51,522 nucleotides of DNA. Source: Cytophagaceae bacterium (GTDB taxonomy: Bacteria; Bacteroidota; Bacteroidia; Cytophagales; Cytophagaceae). The notes beneath the pieces were generated by a model. It was not told the origin of the DNA. It was given only the letters and a program-made list of their open reading frames with translations, and made no database searches. Where the stretch lies: assembly GCA_025455005.1 (NCBI GenBank), contig JALONH010000027.1, positions 1 to 51,522 of the forward strand. The letters are read 5' to 3'. Position 1 is the stretch's first letter. Every line of letters starts with the position of its first letter. The translations under genes and the position numbers were made by a program. This document shows positions 15,486-24,600 of this stretch, piece by piece.

Positions 15486-15559
15486 ACTTGAACCCGCACG
15501 ATCGTTGACGGATCACAGGATTTTAAGTCCTGCGTGTCTACCAATTCCACCACCCGGGC
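15486..15559 (-). pseudogene. tRNA-Leu(UAA) 5' part, copy A, lacking the 3' T stem and acceptor strand
   Basis: On the minus strand the copy begins with acceptor GCCCGGG. It has a normal D arm, an anticodon arm CAGGA-CTTAAAA-TCCTG (anticodon UAA), a class II variable arm, the 5' T stem GCGGG and the T loop TTCAAGT. It then runs straight into half-terminator sequence. The missing CCCGC and CTCGGGT strands exist only in copy B. A functional tRNA-Leu(UAA) must therefore be encoded elsewhere, or be restored here by recombination or processing. Confidence 0.8.
15493..15531. repeat. Direct repeat copy of the tRNA-Leu middle section (partner at 15167-15205)
   Basis: Same 39-bp block as 15167-15205 with one mismatch, 326 bases apart and in the same orientation. 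Recombination between the two would delete the nuclease gene but keep the palindrome in the T arm. Confidence 0.9.
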
Positions 15560-15577
15560 ATTTCCTTACGGAACTTC

Positions 15578-15603
15578 AAAAAAAGAACCTCTATAGGAGG
15601 TTC
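15578..15603 (-). terminator. Hairpin terminator between tRNA-Gly and tRNA-Leu
   Basis: On the minus strand a perfect 7-bp stem GAACCTC/GAGGTTC with a 5-base loop is followed by seven T. It lies eight bases after tRNA-Gly and upstream of tRNA-Leu copy A. Most transcripts from the tRNA promoter should stop before the broken tRNA-Leu. Confidence 0.75.
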
Positions 15604-15610
15604 CAAAATT

Positions 15611-15686
<76 letters not shown>

Positions 15687-15700
15687 GTGAATTGGGATTG

Positions 15701-15731
15701 CAAAAATACGATTCTAACGCAATATCCCAAA
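15701..15731 (-). promoter_or_regulatory. Bacteroidota-type promoter for the tRNA cluster
   Basis: TTTG (15728-15731) and TATTTTTG (15701-15708) on the minus strand are separated by 19 bases, an exact fit to the consensus. Transcription should start a few bases before tRNA-Gly. Confidence 0.7.
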
Positions 15732-15841
15732 CAGAATGAAGAAGTTTTTTTATCGTTTTTCTAAAGTATTTGGTAAACAAGCGATTAAATTCAAGTTTTA
15801 GAATCCCTGGAGGCAACCGAATACTTATACTCTATTTTTGC

Positions 15842-16297
15842 TTAGTTGGCCGGTAAGTACATTGAAAATTTATCGAACAAATGCTTCGACGTTTTACCGA
15901 TATCATAATGTTTACCTTGAAAATGAACATGCTCTTGCTTACCTGTATCATTCAATATAGTGTTCTTTATGCCGGTTGTTTCAAAAGCCGCAATTTCATC
16001 TATATTTTCTTTTACAGTACTTTGATAAGATGCCAAAGTAGCTTTACTCTTAATTCCTTTTATCTGTTTTTCTAGATCTACATTGGACGCTTTGGCTTGA
16101 TTAACCAAGGCCATGGATCGATCGTATTCTGCTTCATTTTTGGTGACAATAAAGGTCAACATGTGTTTAGCTGCGCTGTCTAAAAATAGTTCTGTTTTTT
16201 CAGATAATGCTTTAACAGCTTTCATATCTATCTTTTGCGCCACTGTAACTTGAGTAAAGGAAAGGAGTCCTAAAAGTATGCCTAGTATTGTTTTCAT
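15842..16297 (-). CDS. Secreted helical protein of unknown function
   Basis: A signal peptide (residues 1-20, ending TVA/Q) is followed by about 130 residues of predicted helix with regularly spaced Lys, Glu and Ala. There are no cysteines after the signal and no catalytic motif. A short segment near 120-131 (KQEHVHFQGKHYD) holds three His and could bind metal, but this is speculation. I do not recognise the family. It lies 42 bases downstream of mutS on the other side of its stop, so it is probably a separate unit or a weakly coupled one. Confidence 0.7.
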   Translation of the reverse strand: MKTILGILLGLLSFTQVTVAQKIDMKAVKALSEKTELFLDSAAKHMLTFIVTKNEAEYDRSMALVNQAKASNVDLEKQIKGIKSKATLASYQSTVKENIDEIAAFETTGIKNTILNDTGKQEHVHFQGKHYDIGKTSKHLFDKFSMYLPAN

Positions 16298-16339
16298 GGT
16301 TCTATTGGTTTTAACATTTATAAAAAAACTAAATCTATT

Positions 16340-18946
16340 TTATTTTAGCAAAAGTTTCCATTCATTTATCTTTAGTAATGCTTCAACGGGTGAGAGCGAG
16401 TTAATATCTAATGATTCAACTTGGGCTTTTATGGTCTCAGCTACCGGGTCAGAGGTGTTAAACAAACTCATTTGCCAGGTACTTTTTGGCACTTCTTTTA
16501 AATGCGCTTCGTTTGTTTCTCTAATATGATCTTGTTCCAAGTGTTTCATTATTTCATGCGCTCTTAACACTAATGTGTTCGGCATGCCGGCCATTTGAGC
16601 TACATGAATTCCAAAACTATGTTCACTTCCGCCTTCTTTTAACTTACGAAGAAATATTACTTTGTTTCCTGCTTCCCGAACGGACACATTGAAATTTTTT
16701 ACTCTTGGCAAATCCTCTGCCAGTTGATTTAATTCATGATAATGCGTCGCAAATAACGTCTTGGGGCGGTATTGAGTATGATTATGTAAGTACTCAACTA
16801 TAGCCCAAGCAATAGATATTCCATCATAGGTACTGGTTCCACGGCCGATTTCATCCATTAAAATCAAACTGCGGTCGCTAAGATTATTTAATATACTAGC
16901 GGTTTCATTCATCTCTACCATAAAAGTAGATTCTCCTTTAGATAAATTATCTGAAGCTCCAACACGAGTGAACACTTTATCCACTAACCCTATGGTTGCC
17001 TTTGTAGCCGGGACATAAGACCCTGCTTGAGCCATCAACACAATTAATGCGGTTTGTCGCAACAATGCAGATTTACCGGCCATGTTTGGACCTGTAATAA
17101 TCATTATTTGTTGACGATCATTATCGACATAAATATCATTCGGGACATACGCTTCTCCAATTGGTAATTGTTTTTCAATAACCGGGTGTCGCCCTTCCTT
17201 GATATCAATTCCTCCATCCGTGGTAAGCTCCGGTGCACAGTACTGATTAGTAATGGCCGCTTGAGCAAAAGAGGACAAACAATCTAATTGAGCAATTATA
17301 GCAGAATTTTGTAAAACTTGATTCACATATGTTTCTGCTTCTGCTATAAGATCTATAAATATTTTTTGCTCTATAGCATTAATTTTATCTTCTGCGCCTA
17401 AAATTTTCTCCTCATATACTTTTAATTCTTCCGTTATGTATCGCTCAGCATTGACGAGGGTTTGTTTCCGTATCCAATCGGAAGGAACTTTATCTTTATG
17501 TGTATTGGTAACTTCTAAATAATATCCAAAAACTTTGTTATAAGATATTTTTAAAGAACTAATTCCGGTTCTATCGATTTCTCGTTGTTGTATTTGAAGT
17601 AAATAATCTTTACCAGAGAAGGCGATTGCTCTCAACTCATCCAGTTCAGTGTGAACTCCGTCACGAACCATTCTACCAAGATTAGAGAGCACCGGAACCT
17701 CTTCTTTTAGTGTCGAATGGATGCGCTGATACAGGTATTCGCAAGGGTTAAGTTGATCAGCGAGTTTTGACATTATGGAAGCTCCGGAGCCTTGTATTAT
17801 TTGTTGAATAAGGGGTAATCGTTCCAATGCTCGTTTCAATTGAACCATTTCTCTTGGATTAACCCGGCGAGCCGCTACTTTGGCCATTAAGCGTTCCAGA
17901 TCTCCTATAGGTTTTAATTCTGATTGTAATTGTAACAACAATTCTCTCTGTTCTATTAAAACCGTCACCGCTGTCAATCGATCTTGAATGGGTTGAATTT
18001 CTTTCAAAGGTAACAACAACCATTTTTTCAACATCCGCGCTCCCATGGGGGTAGCGGTATAATCTATAATATCCAATAAGGGTACGCCTTCCGGATGCTG
18101 GGATTGTATGATTTCCAAATTACGGATAGTAAAGCGATCCAACCATACATACTTTTCTTCTTCTATTCGACTGAGTCGTAGTATATGTCCTACTTCTTTG
18201 TGTTCTGTTTCATTTAAGTATTGAAGAATGGCTCCAGCAGCTACTATACCTTCCGGCATATTCTCTACCCCAAACCCTTTTAATGAAGCGGTAGCAAAGT
18301 GTCTACACAGTAATTCCTCCGCATACGCAGGAGTAAATATCCAATCTTCGAGTGCGAACGTATTGTATACATCTGCCTGCAGGGACTCCCATTCTTTACG
18401 TCTTGGTTTGGAAATCAATACTTCCGAAGGGCTAAAATTTTGAAGTAACTTATCAATATAAGGAGCCGGCCCTTGAGCAGTTAAAAACTCCCCTGTGGAT
18501 ACATCTAAAAAAGAAATACCATGTACTGTACTCGTTAAATGTACTGCTGCCAAATAGTTGTTTTTTCGAACGTCTAGAACATGATCATTAAAGGACACCC
18601 CCGGGGTAACTAATTCCGTTACGCCACGTTTTACAATACCCTTGACCGATTTAGGATCTTCTAATTGATCGCAGATCGCCACTCGTTGACCGGAGCGTAC
18701 TAATCGGGGTAAGTAATTATCCAATGAATGATGAGGAAATCCGGCTAATGCGATTTCAGAAGCAGTACCATTGCCCCGTTTGGTTAATGTTATATCTAAA
18801 ATTTTTGCCGCCTTGATAGCATCTTCTCCAAATGTTTCATAAAAATCTCCTACCCGAAAGAGTAATAAAGCGCCGGGATACTTTGCTTTTATAGCATAGT
18901 ATTGTTTCATTAAAGGAGTTTCAATTGTTTCTTTTGTTTTGCTCAA
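16340..18946 (-). CDS. mutS: DNA mismatch repair protein MutS
   Basis: The mismatch-reading motif is in LLFRVGDFYETFGEDA at the N-terminus. The P-loop TGPNMAGKS is near residue 617, followed by DEIGRGTSTYDG and TLFATHYHEL. The clamp and lever domains in between have the normal length. The frame is open to an ATG at 19024, but residues before KTKETIETPLMKQYY do not look like MutS. A TTG at 18946 gives a start (MSKTKETIETPLM) matching the family, with 868 residues, so I choose it. MutS binds mismatches as a dimer and recruits MutL. Confidence 0.95.
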   Translation of the reverse strand: MSKTKETIETPLMKQYYAIKAKYPGALLLFRVGDFYETFGEDAIKAAKILDITLTKRGNGTASEIALAGFPHHSLDNYLPRLVRSGQRVAICDQLEDPKSVKGIVKRGVTELVTPGVSFNDHVLDVRKNNYLAAVHLTSTVHGISFLDVSTGEFLTAQGPAPYIDKLLQNFSPSEVLISKPRRKEWESLQADVYNTFALEDWIFTPAYAEELLCRHFATASLKGFGVENMPEGIVAAGAILQYLNETEHKEVGHILRLSRIEEEKYVWLDRFTIRNLEIIQSQHPEGVPLLDIIDYTATPMGARMLKKWLLLPLKEIQPIQDRLTAVTVLIEQRELLLQLQSELKPIGDLERLMAKVAARRVNPREMVQLKRALERLPLIQQIIQGSGASIMSKLADQLNPCEYLYQRIHSTLKEEVPVLSNLGRMVRDGVHTELDELRAIAFSGKDYLLQIQQREIDRTGISSLKISYNKVFGYYLEVTNTHKDKVPSDWIRKQTLVNAERYITEELKVYEEKILGAEDKINAIEQKIFIDLIAEAETYVNQVLQNSAIIAQLDCLSSFAQAAITNQYCAPELTTDGGIDIKEGRHPVIEKQLPIGEAYVPNDIYVDNDRQQIMIITGPNMAGKSALLRQTALIVLMAQAGSYVPATKATIGLVDKVFTRVGASDNLSKGESTFMVEMNETASILNNLSDRSLILMDEIGRGTSTYDGISIAWAIVEYLHNHTQYRPKTLFATHYHELNQLAEDLPRVKNFNVSVREAGNKVIFLRKLKEGGSEHSFGIHVAQMAGMPNTLVLRAHEIMKHLEQDHIRETNEAHLKEVPKSTWQMSLFNTSDPVAETIKAQVESLDINSLSPVEALLKINEWKLLLK

Positions 18947-18962
18947 ATCCGAAGTAACTTTA
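18934..18962 (+). promoter_or_regulatory. Candidate promoter for the TrmH-type gene, inside the mutS start
   Basis: TTG at 18934-18936 and TAACTTTA at 18955-18962 are 18 bases apart. The last base of the second box differs from the consensus TAnnTTTG. The boxes overlap the first codons of mutS on the other strand. The expected transcript would start 55-60 bases before the ATG at 19030. Confidence 0.4.
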
Positions 18963-19029
18963 CACGTGATGAATAAAATTAACCAACCTCTGGCGGAATT
19001 GCCAAAAGAGTTATACACAAACACCCCCT

Positions 19030-19572
19030 ATGCGAAAACTTTCCTTAGCCGATTTACAACGCCATTCCATTGAAAGCTTTAAAGATGTTCCGAAACTGCC
19101 CTTAGTTGTCGTTTTAGACAATATTCGTAGTATGCACAATGTGGGTACTTTCTTTAGAACAGGTGATGCCTTTGCGATTGAGCATTTGTATTTGTGTGGC
19201 ATCACAGCACAACCTCCACATCCTGAAATTCATAAAACAGCCTTAGGCGCTACGGAGGCTGTTACTTGGAGTCATGAGAATGACATCACTGTTGTGTTAA
19301 AGAAATTGAAAACGGAGGGATATCTTATATTGGCTATAGAACAAACAGATTCCAGTACTTTTCTGCAAGACTATACGTTTGATGTAACAAAAAAATACGC
19401 CATTATTTTTGGCAACGAAATATCAGGGGTTCAGTCTTCCACTTTAGAACACTGTGATACAGCAATAGAAATTCCGCAATTCGGAACCAAACATTCGTTT
19501 AATGTTTCTGTAACGTTTGGTATTGTGCTTTGGGACTTTGTAAGACGACGATTGATTGCAGAAATTAAATGA
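19030..19572 (+). CDS. TrmH/SpoU-family RNA 2'-O-methyltransferase
   Basis: The SPOUT knot motifs are in order: LDNIRSMHNVGTFFRTGDAF (motif 1, with the catalytic Arg), IIFGNEISGVQ (motif 2) and AIEIPQFGTKHSFNVSVTFGIVLW (motif 3). At 180 residues it has the catalytic domain only, without the N-terminal RNA-binding part of RlmB. The substrate could be a tRNA (Gm18-like) or rRNA. It overlaps the convergent DUF1802 gene by eight bases. Confidence 0.9.
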   Translation: MRKLSLADLQRHSIESFKDVPKLPLVVVLDNIRSMHNVGTFFRTGDAFAIEHLYLCGITAQPPHPEIHKTALGATEAVTWSHENDITVVLKKLKTEGYLILAIEQTDSSTFLQDYTFDVTKKYAIIFGNEISGVQSSTLEHCDTAIEIPQFGTKHSFNVSVTFGIVLWDFVRRRLIAEIK

Positions 19573-20077
19573 TCGTTTTATTCACTACCGGTCGACCCAC
19601 AAATTCAATGTTTTTTTCAATTTTCAACCATGATGTACAACCGCCGTATTCCGGTACTAAATCCAATTCAAACGAGGCCCCAAATTCAAATACTTGCACA
19701 ACAAACATGTGTATTTGATTATTCCAACGGGTAAAGCGTTCTTCTATTACTGCTTCCGACCATGCATGAAAAGGGTGCAATCGTTTTACTTTATCCCAAT
19801 CCGTTAGCACTTGAACATCGGCAACTTTAACAAAATATTTTATAAGTACTTTATTTGGGTTTATATAAAAACTATCGTGTTTTAAAAATGGTTTCCAAGA
19901 AGGCTTGATGGCGGCATCTGCTTGATGGTATAGTGTCGGGAATAAAACAAATTCATTTCCTTTCATTTCAAATTCGTCACCCTCTTCTTGTATACCCCCC
20001 TTTCTGAGAATAAGACTTTGTTTCCCTTTGCCTAATGCATCCACTATGCAGGACCATTCTTTAAATGCAAGTGTCAT
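19565..20077 (-). CDS. DUF1802 family protein
   Basis: The 170-residue protein opens with AFKEWSCIVDALGKGKQSLILRKGGI, followed by FVLFPTLYHQ, both typical of DUF1802. The function of the family is unknown. It has no signal peptide, so it is cytoplasmic. The start overlaps the stop of the thioredoxin-like gene by four bases, which ties the two together in translation, although one partner is exported and the other is not. Confidence 0.85.
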   Translation of the reverse strand: MTLAFKEWSCIVDALGKGKQSLILRKGGIQEEGDEFEMKGNEFVLFPTLYHQADAAIKPSWKPFLKHDSFYINPNKVLIKYFVKVADVQVLTDWDKVKRLHPFHAWSEAVIEERFTRWNNQIHMFVVQVFEFGASFELDLVPEYGGCTSWLKIEKNIEFVGRPVVNKTII

Positions 20078-21495
20078 TTGTTTTTTTTCATCTTTTCGTA
20101 CGCTTTTAAAAAATCATCTAGATCTTCCATGCCAATCCGCTTAGCTATTATTTCTTTTTTCTCATTTAAAACATACATAACCGGAGTAGAATAAATATCA
20201 TACGTTTGTTTAAAATCGGTATGATTGTATTTATCTCTTACATTATACCAAGCTTTGATGTTGTTCTTACGAATATAGGCTAACCACTCTTCGTCTTTCC
20301 GTTCAATATTGGCAGCATAGACAGCAATCCCTTTGGCACGGTTTGCCAGCCACCATTCATATAGTTTAGGTGTTTCTTTTTGACAGTGACCACATCCGGA
20401 ATCCCAAAAATAGAGTATGATGTATTTAGCTTGTATGGTGGACAAGTACACATATTTTCCGGAAGTATCCGCCATATATAAATTAGGCGCAACTTTCCCG
20501 ATCAGCAAAGGTTCCAACAAATTCGCTCTATCCGATATTTTTTTCACCACTTCTTGGGTAGCCCAAGGGCATTTCCCTTTCATATAATAATTCTTTGCCA
20601 TGTGAACAAAAACAGCATCCATTCCCATTACCGTTGATGTTTCATATTTGTAGGTAAACTCTCGGGTGAAATATTCAAAATTATCTTTTGCACCGGCACA
20701 TTTCGACAAAACAAAATCAATTTCTTTCGTTATGGAATCGGACACATTGACTACTAACCGTTTGAAATAATCCTCTACTTTGGAAGCTAGAACAGGCGTA
20801 CGGATTAATCTATTATCCGTAAAATCGACTTGGTCAAAATAATGTGCTTTATAATACCGATACATAAATAATGTATCTCGTGCACCGGATGGTAAACGAG
20901 GCGCTTCGGGAATATCTACGTCTTTAGTTGTTTTTAAAATTGCTGTAAATAAATTTTTAGGATGGGTTTGTATGAAATTCGTTATATATTGAACCATAGA
21001 AGAATCTATTTGCTTCAATTGTTTTTCATACTGCGCTTTATTCGAAGGCGCTGCCTGTTTGTAAAGAGTGCCAATGGAATCTGCAACGGTACGTTGTTTT
21101 TGAAAATATTTTTGGTAGGCATAAAAATCTGTATTATCCGGTGAGCCTTTAAATTGTACAGTAGATATAATATTATCCGGATCAGCGGATAAAGAAAAAT
21201 GAGTAGGACTTAATATAACATCCATAATACGTTGCTTAGGAAACAAGAAAAAATACATTCCTTCCGCTAACGTAGTCGTGTCTTGAAAAAGAACCATACT
21301 TTTAGCATCTACAATAGCGGTGTCTTGGTAAAACCGCTTATCCCCATAATACCGACAAAAATAAACAGTATCCTGGGCTTGCAATCCTTTAAAATGGGCT
21401 TGTATTTGATATCCGGATTTTGTTCCGGCAGCCCAAAGAACCGTATGTACAAATCCTGTTATTAAGAATAGGCCAACCTTTATCCAATGCTTCAT
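20074..21495 (-). CDS. Exported thioredoxin-like protein (DUF4369, DUF5106, TlpA-type domain)
   Basis: A signal peptide (residues 1-22) leads into a beta-rich DUF4369-type domain. A helical DUF5106-like middle follows, and then a thioredoxin fold whose active site is Cys-Gly-His-Cys at about 367-370 (FWDSGCGHCQKE). The cis-Pro site is YSTPVMYVLN. Proteins with this order are common in Bacteroidota and should reduce or exchange disulfides in the periplasm or outer envelope. Exact partners are unknown. Confidence 0.88.
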   Translation of the reverse strand: MKHWIKVGLFLITGFVHTVLWAAGTKSGYQIQAHFKGLQAQDTVYFCRYYGDKRFYQDTAIVDAKSMVLFQDTTTLAEGMYFFLFPKQRIMDVILSPTHFSLSADPDNIISTVQFKGSPDNTDFYAYQKYFQKQRTVADSIGTLYKQAAPSNKAQYEKQLKQIDSSMVQYITNFIQTHPKNLFTAILKTTKDVDIPEAPRLPSGARDTLFMYRYYKAHYFDQVDFTDNRLIRTPVLASKVEDYFKRLVVNVSDSITKEIDFVLSKCAGAKDNFEYFTREFTYKYETSTVMGMDAVFVHMAKNYYMKGKCPWATQEVVKKISDRANLLEPLLIGKVAPNLYMADTSGKYVYLSTIQAKYIILYFWDSGCGHCQKETPKLYEWWLANRAKGIAVYAANIERKDEEWLAYIRKNNIKAWYNVRDKYNHTDFKQTYDIYSTPVMYVLNEKKEIIAKRIGMEDLDDFLKAYEKMKKNK

Positions 21496-21552
21496 ATGTA
21501 AAATTAAGATTTGAAAAGTCTATTACAAAAGTAATGCCGTTTGTCGATAAAG

Positions 21553-21581
21553 ACAAAAGGGCAGTAAAACTGCCCTTTTGT
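21553..21581 (-). terminator. Hairpin terminator after the AsmA-like gene
   Basis: A perfect 13-bp stem (ACAAAAGGGCAGT/ACTGCCCTTTTGT) with a three-base loop lies 22 bases downstream of the asmA-like stop. It is followed on the minus strand by a T-rich run. It separates this gene from the thioredoxin-like gene. Confidence 0.75.
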
Positions 21582-21602
21582 AACATTATAACATTTTAAT
21601 TA

Positions 21603-24600
21603 TCACCATTTTGGAATACCTTTTTTCAATGCATCCAATTGTTTTTTCGCAGAGTCTTGCGCTTGTTTCTTTTGTTGATCGACTTGTTGCTGGGTTTGCT
21701 GTTTGGTTTGATCGACTTGTTGTTGTACTTGTTGCTGTGTTTGGTCGACTTGTTGTTGTACTTGCTGCTTGGTTTGGTCGACTTGTTGTTGCGCTTGTTG
21801 TTTCGCTTGATCCACTTGTTGTTGGGCTTGTTGTTTTACCTGATCCACTTGTTGTTGAACCTGCTGTGCTTGTTGTGTATTCATCAATTGGTCTTTTACA
21901 GCAGCTTGGTCTATCTGGCCAAAGTTTGTTTTTAAAATCTTAACAGCCGGTTTCTTGCCGGGTCCGGAGAAATTCAAATCCATAATAATATCCTTCGGCA
22001 TGGCTACTGCCCCTCCTACTAATCCGCTCAATGCACCACTAGCAGCATTCCCGAGTGCACCGGAGGGTGTAGTAAGCTGTACATCATAATCAATCGTTCC
22101 GGTCAACTGATTAATCGCTTTTTTGACATCAAACTTTGTATTTCCGGCGTTTACTTTGAATGGATCTAAATGTACAGCCCCATCGATTATTTTAAATTTT
22201 GTATTAAAATCATTTATCGTCATAGGATTCAGATTACTCATTTTTGTTAGACCGGATAAAGTTGCCAAGGCCGGATTTTCTTTTATGGTTGCCGACTTGG
22301 TACTTAATGTTCCTAATCCATTTAATGTTTCATACTTCGGCATCATATCTTGACCTAACAATCCGGAAGCCTTAACCGACATATTCATTTTACCTTCCAT
22401 GTATTGAGCAATACCGGCTAATTGCTTAACTGAATTGAATGCTACATATGCATCTTTGAAGGTAACATCCGAAATATTCATGTCCATATCAAATGCAGGC
22501 TTAGCTAAGTTTTGCGCATTGTAGGACCCATTTAATGCAAACAATCCCCCTAAAGAAGAAAACTTAAGATTACTAAGTTTAACAATAGACTCTTTCACCA
22601 TGATGGCACCGGTCATATCCGTAAGTGTCAAGTTGCTGTACAGAACTTTTGACATGGTAGAGTTGAAAGTAAAATCAATATTAGAAGGTACTTCCACCAC
22701 TTCCATAGGTACTTCCTCTTCCGGAGTTGGTGGAGTAGTAGTGGGTTCTTCAGCCATCCATTCATTTACATCAAAGGATTGAGAATTTAAATTCATCACA
22801 CCATGTAAGGTGGAATCTTTGCCGCCAAACATATAGCCCATATAATTGGACAAATAGCCGGTAATGGCATAATCACTTTTACCTAAAAGACCTTGCATGG
22901 TTTCTATAGTAAAACGGTCAGGAGCTAAACTTAAGGCTCCTTTATTCAGGGTAAATCCTTGAGGTAAATCAGCACTTTTGTAAATCAAATTTGTTATATC
23001 CATTCTTCCGGAAGACTGCGTATTCGTGTAATTACCGGCTTGTACTTGAGATAAAACCCCTTTGGTTGTTAAATCCGCTAAAATTATTCCGGTCAATGTT
23101 GTTCCTTCGATTGGATACACCTTTGTCATTTTTTCCAGATCGATTTTCCCTTTAATAGTGGCATCATAATTTGGATCGTCAAAATTTTTAACAAACGCTT
23201 TGGCTTCGAATGGTTCATTATCGAGTAATAAACGGAAATAATCCAAATTAAACGTAGAGGTAGACATATCGCCGTTGCTTTTAGCAGTTGCAAGGAACTC
23301 TACTTTTTCTAACGGCTTAGGGAAGTCTACCGATTTTACATATCCGTTGGTAAGAGAAGCTGTGGCCGTAACCATTGGCATTACGTTCTCTTCTGCACTA
23401 TACTTTCCTTTACATTTAACATCCATACCAAAAAGGCCTTTCAATGTTGTTCCTTCTATAGGGTAAAATTTTTGAATGTCTTCTAGATTCATTTTAGCTA
23501 ATACATTGCCATCAAGATCATATGGGTTCATACGCGTCATTAACAAGCGGGCATCCACGGGATTCTTACCCATGTCCATATGGAAGTTTTTTAAGTGAAC
23601 TAGAGTATGATCTATTATGCCATCTTTATTTTCGACTTTTAAATCCATCATAACATTTTTTACAGCTTCCGGTAAGTCAGGATATTTAAAATAGCCATTA
23701 TTGATTTGTGTATTCAATCCAAATCCGGGCATTGTCGTATTGTTGTAAACACCTTTAACCCAACCATCAAATGCAATAGTTCCATCGGATTCCAACTTGT
23801 CAAAATCCTTGGTATACAAAGCCGGGATAAGAGAAATTAAATTTTTGAATTTTGTTTCCTTTGCTTGATAGGTAATATCCATCGTAATATCCTCGGCCGG
23901 CATAGCAACAAAACCGTTAACCCCAAATTTAAAGTCATTTACCGCAAATTCATTTTCTTTGAACGTGTATACCGACTTAGCTAAGTCTATCCCTAATTCG
24001 GCATCAGCAAACAATTTATGTCCACTTAAATAAGTAGTTCCATCATAGGAGACTAAGCTATTCGCGATATCAGTCCAAGTTTTCAGACTATAAACGTCTC
24101 CATCTATTTTACCGCTACCTTTATGATTAAAGCCTTTTAATTCCATATACATCGGCATGGTTTGATCGTCGTATACTATAATACCATCTTCGATTTCCCA
24201 ATGCTGTATATCCACTTTTAATGTTGAAGCGGTCGTATCGACAGGTTCCGGAGCTGCCGTAGAATCCGGAAATGTAATATCCCAACTAAAATTTCCGGCT
24301 CTATCGTATACCGTAACTACTTTTGGTTGTTTTAAATAGATAGCGTTGACTTGAATTGCATCACCAAATAAAACGGATTTAAGATTTACAGCTACAGAAA
24401 ATTCTTTTGCCGCAAATAGCGTGTCTCCTTTGAAGGCTTCCGCTTTAGAGGCTACACCAATATCACCGATTGAAACAGTCAAATTAGGAAAGCGCTTGAA
24501 CAGCGACAAACTGAAGGATTCAGCATTATACCAAACAGTTGCATTAATATTTTGCTTTATTTGCTCGTCTATTGCTGCTTTAATTTTGTCCTTGAATAAG

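Noticed and set aside
15127-15559. Group I intron in tRNA-Leu(UAA), as in cyanobacteria
   Set aside because: Those introns interrupt the anticodon loop and need about 250-300 bases of conserved core. Here the break is in the T loop, part of the tRNA is duplicated, and joining the parts still leaves the palindrome in the T arm.
18969-19073. 34-codon leader frame before the TrmH-type gene
   Set aside because: It overlaps the gene start in another frame and shows no attenuator-like residue runs or hairpins.
21611-21943. Two overlapping plus-strand open frames opposite the AsmA tail
   Set aside because: They are Leu/Val-rich mirror images of the Gln/Asp repeat (CTT/TTG codons) and have no independent support.
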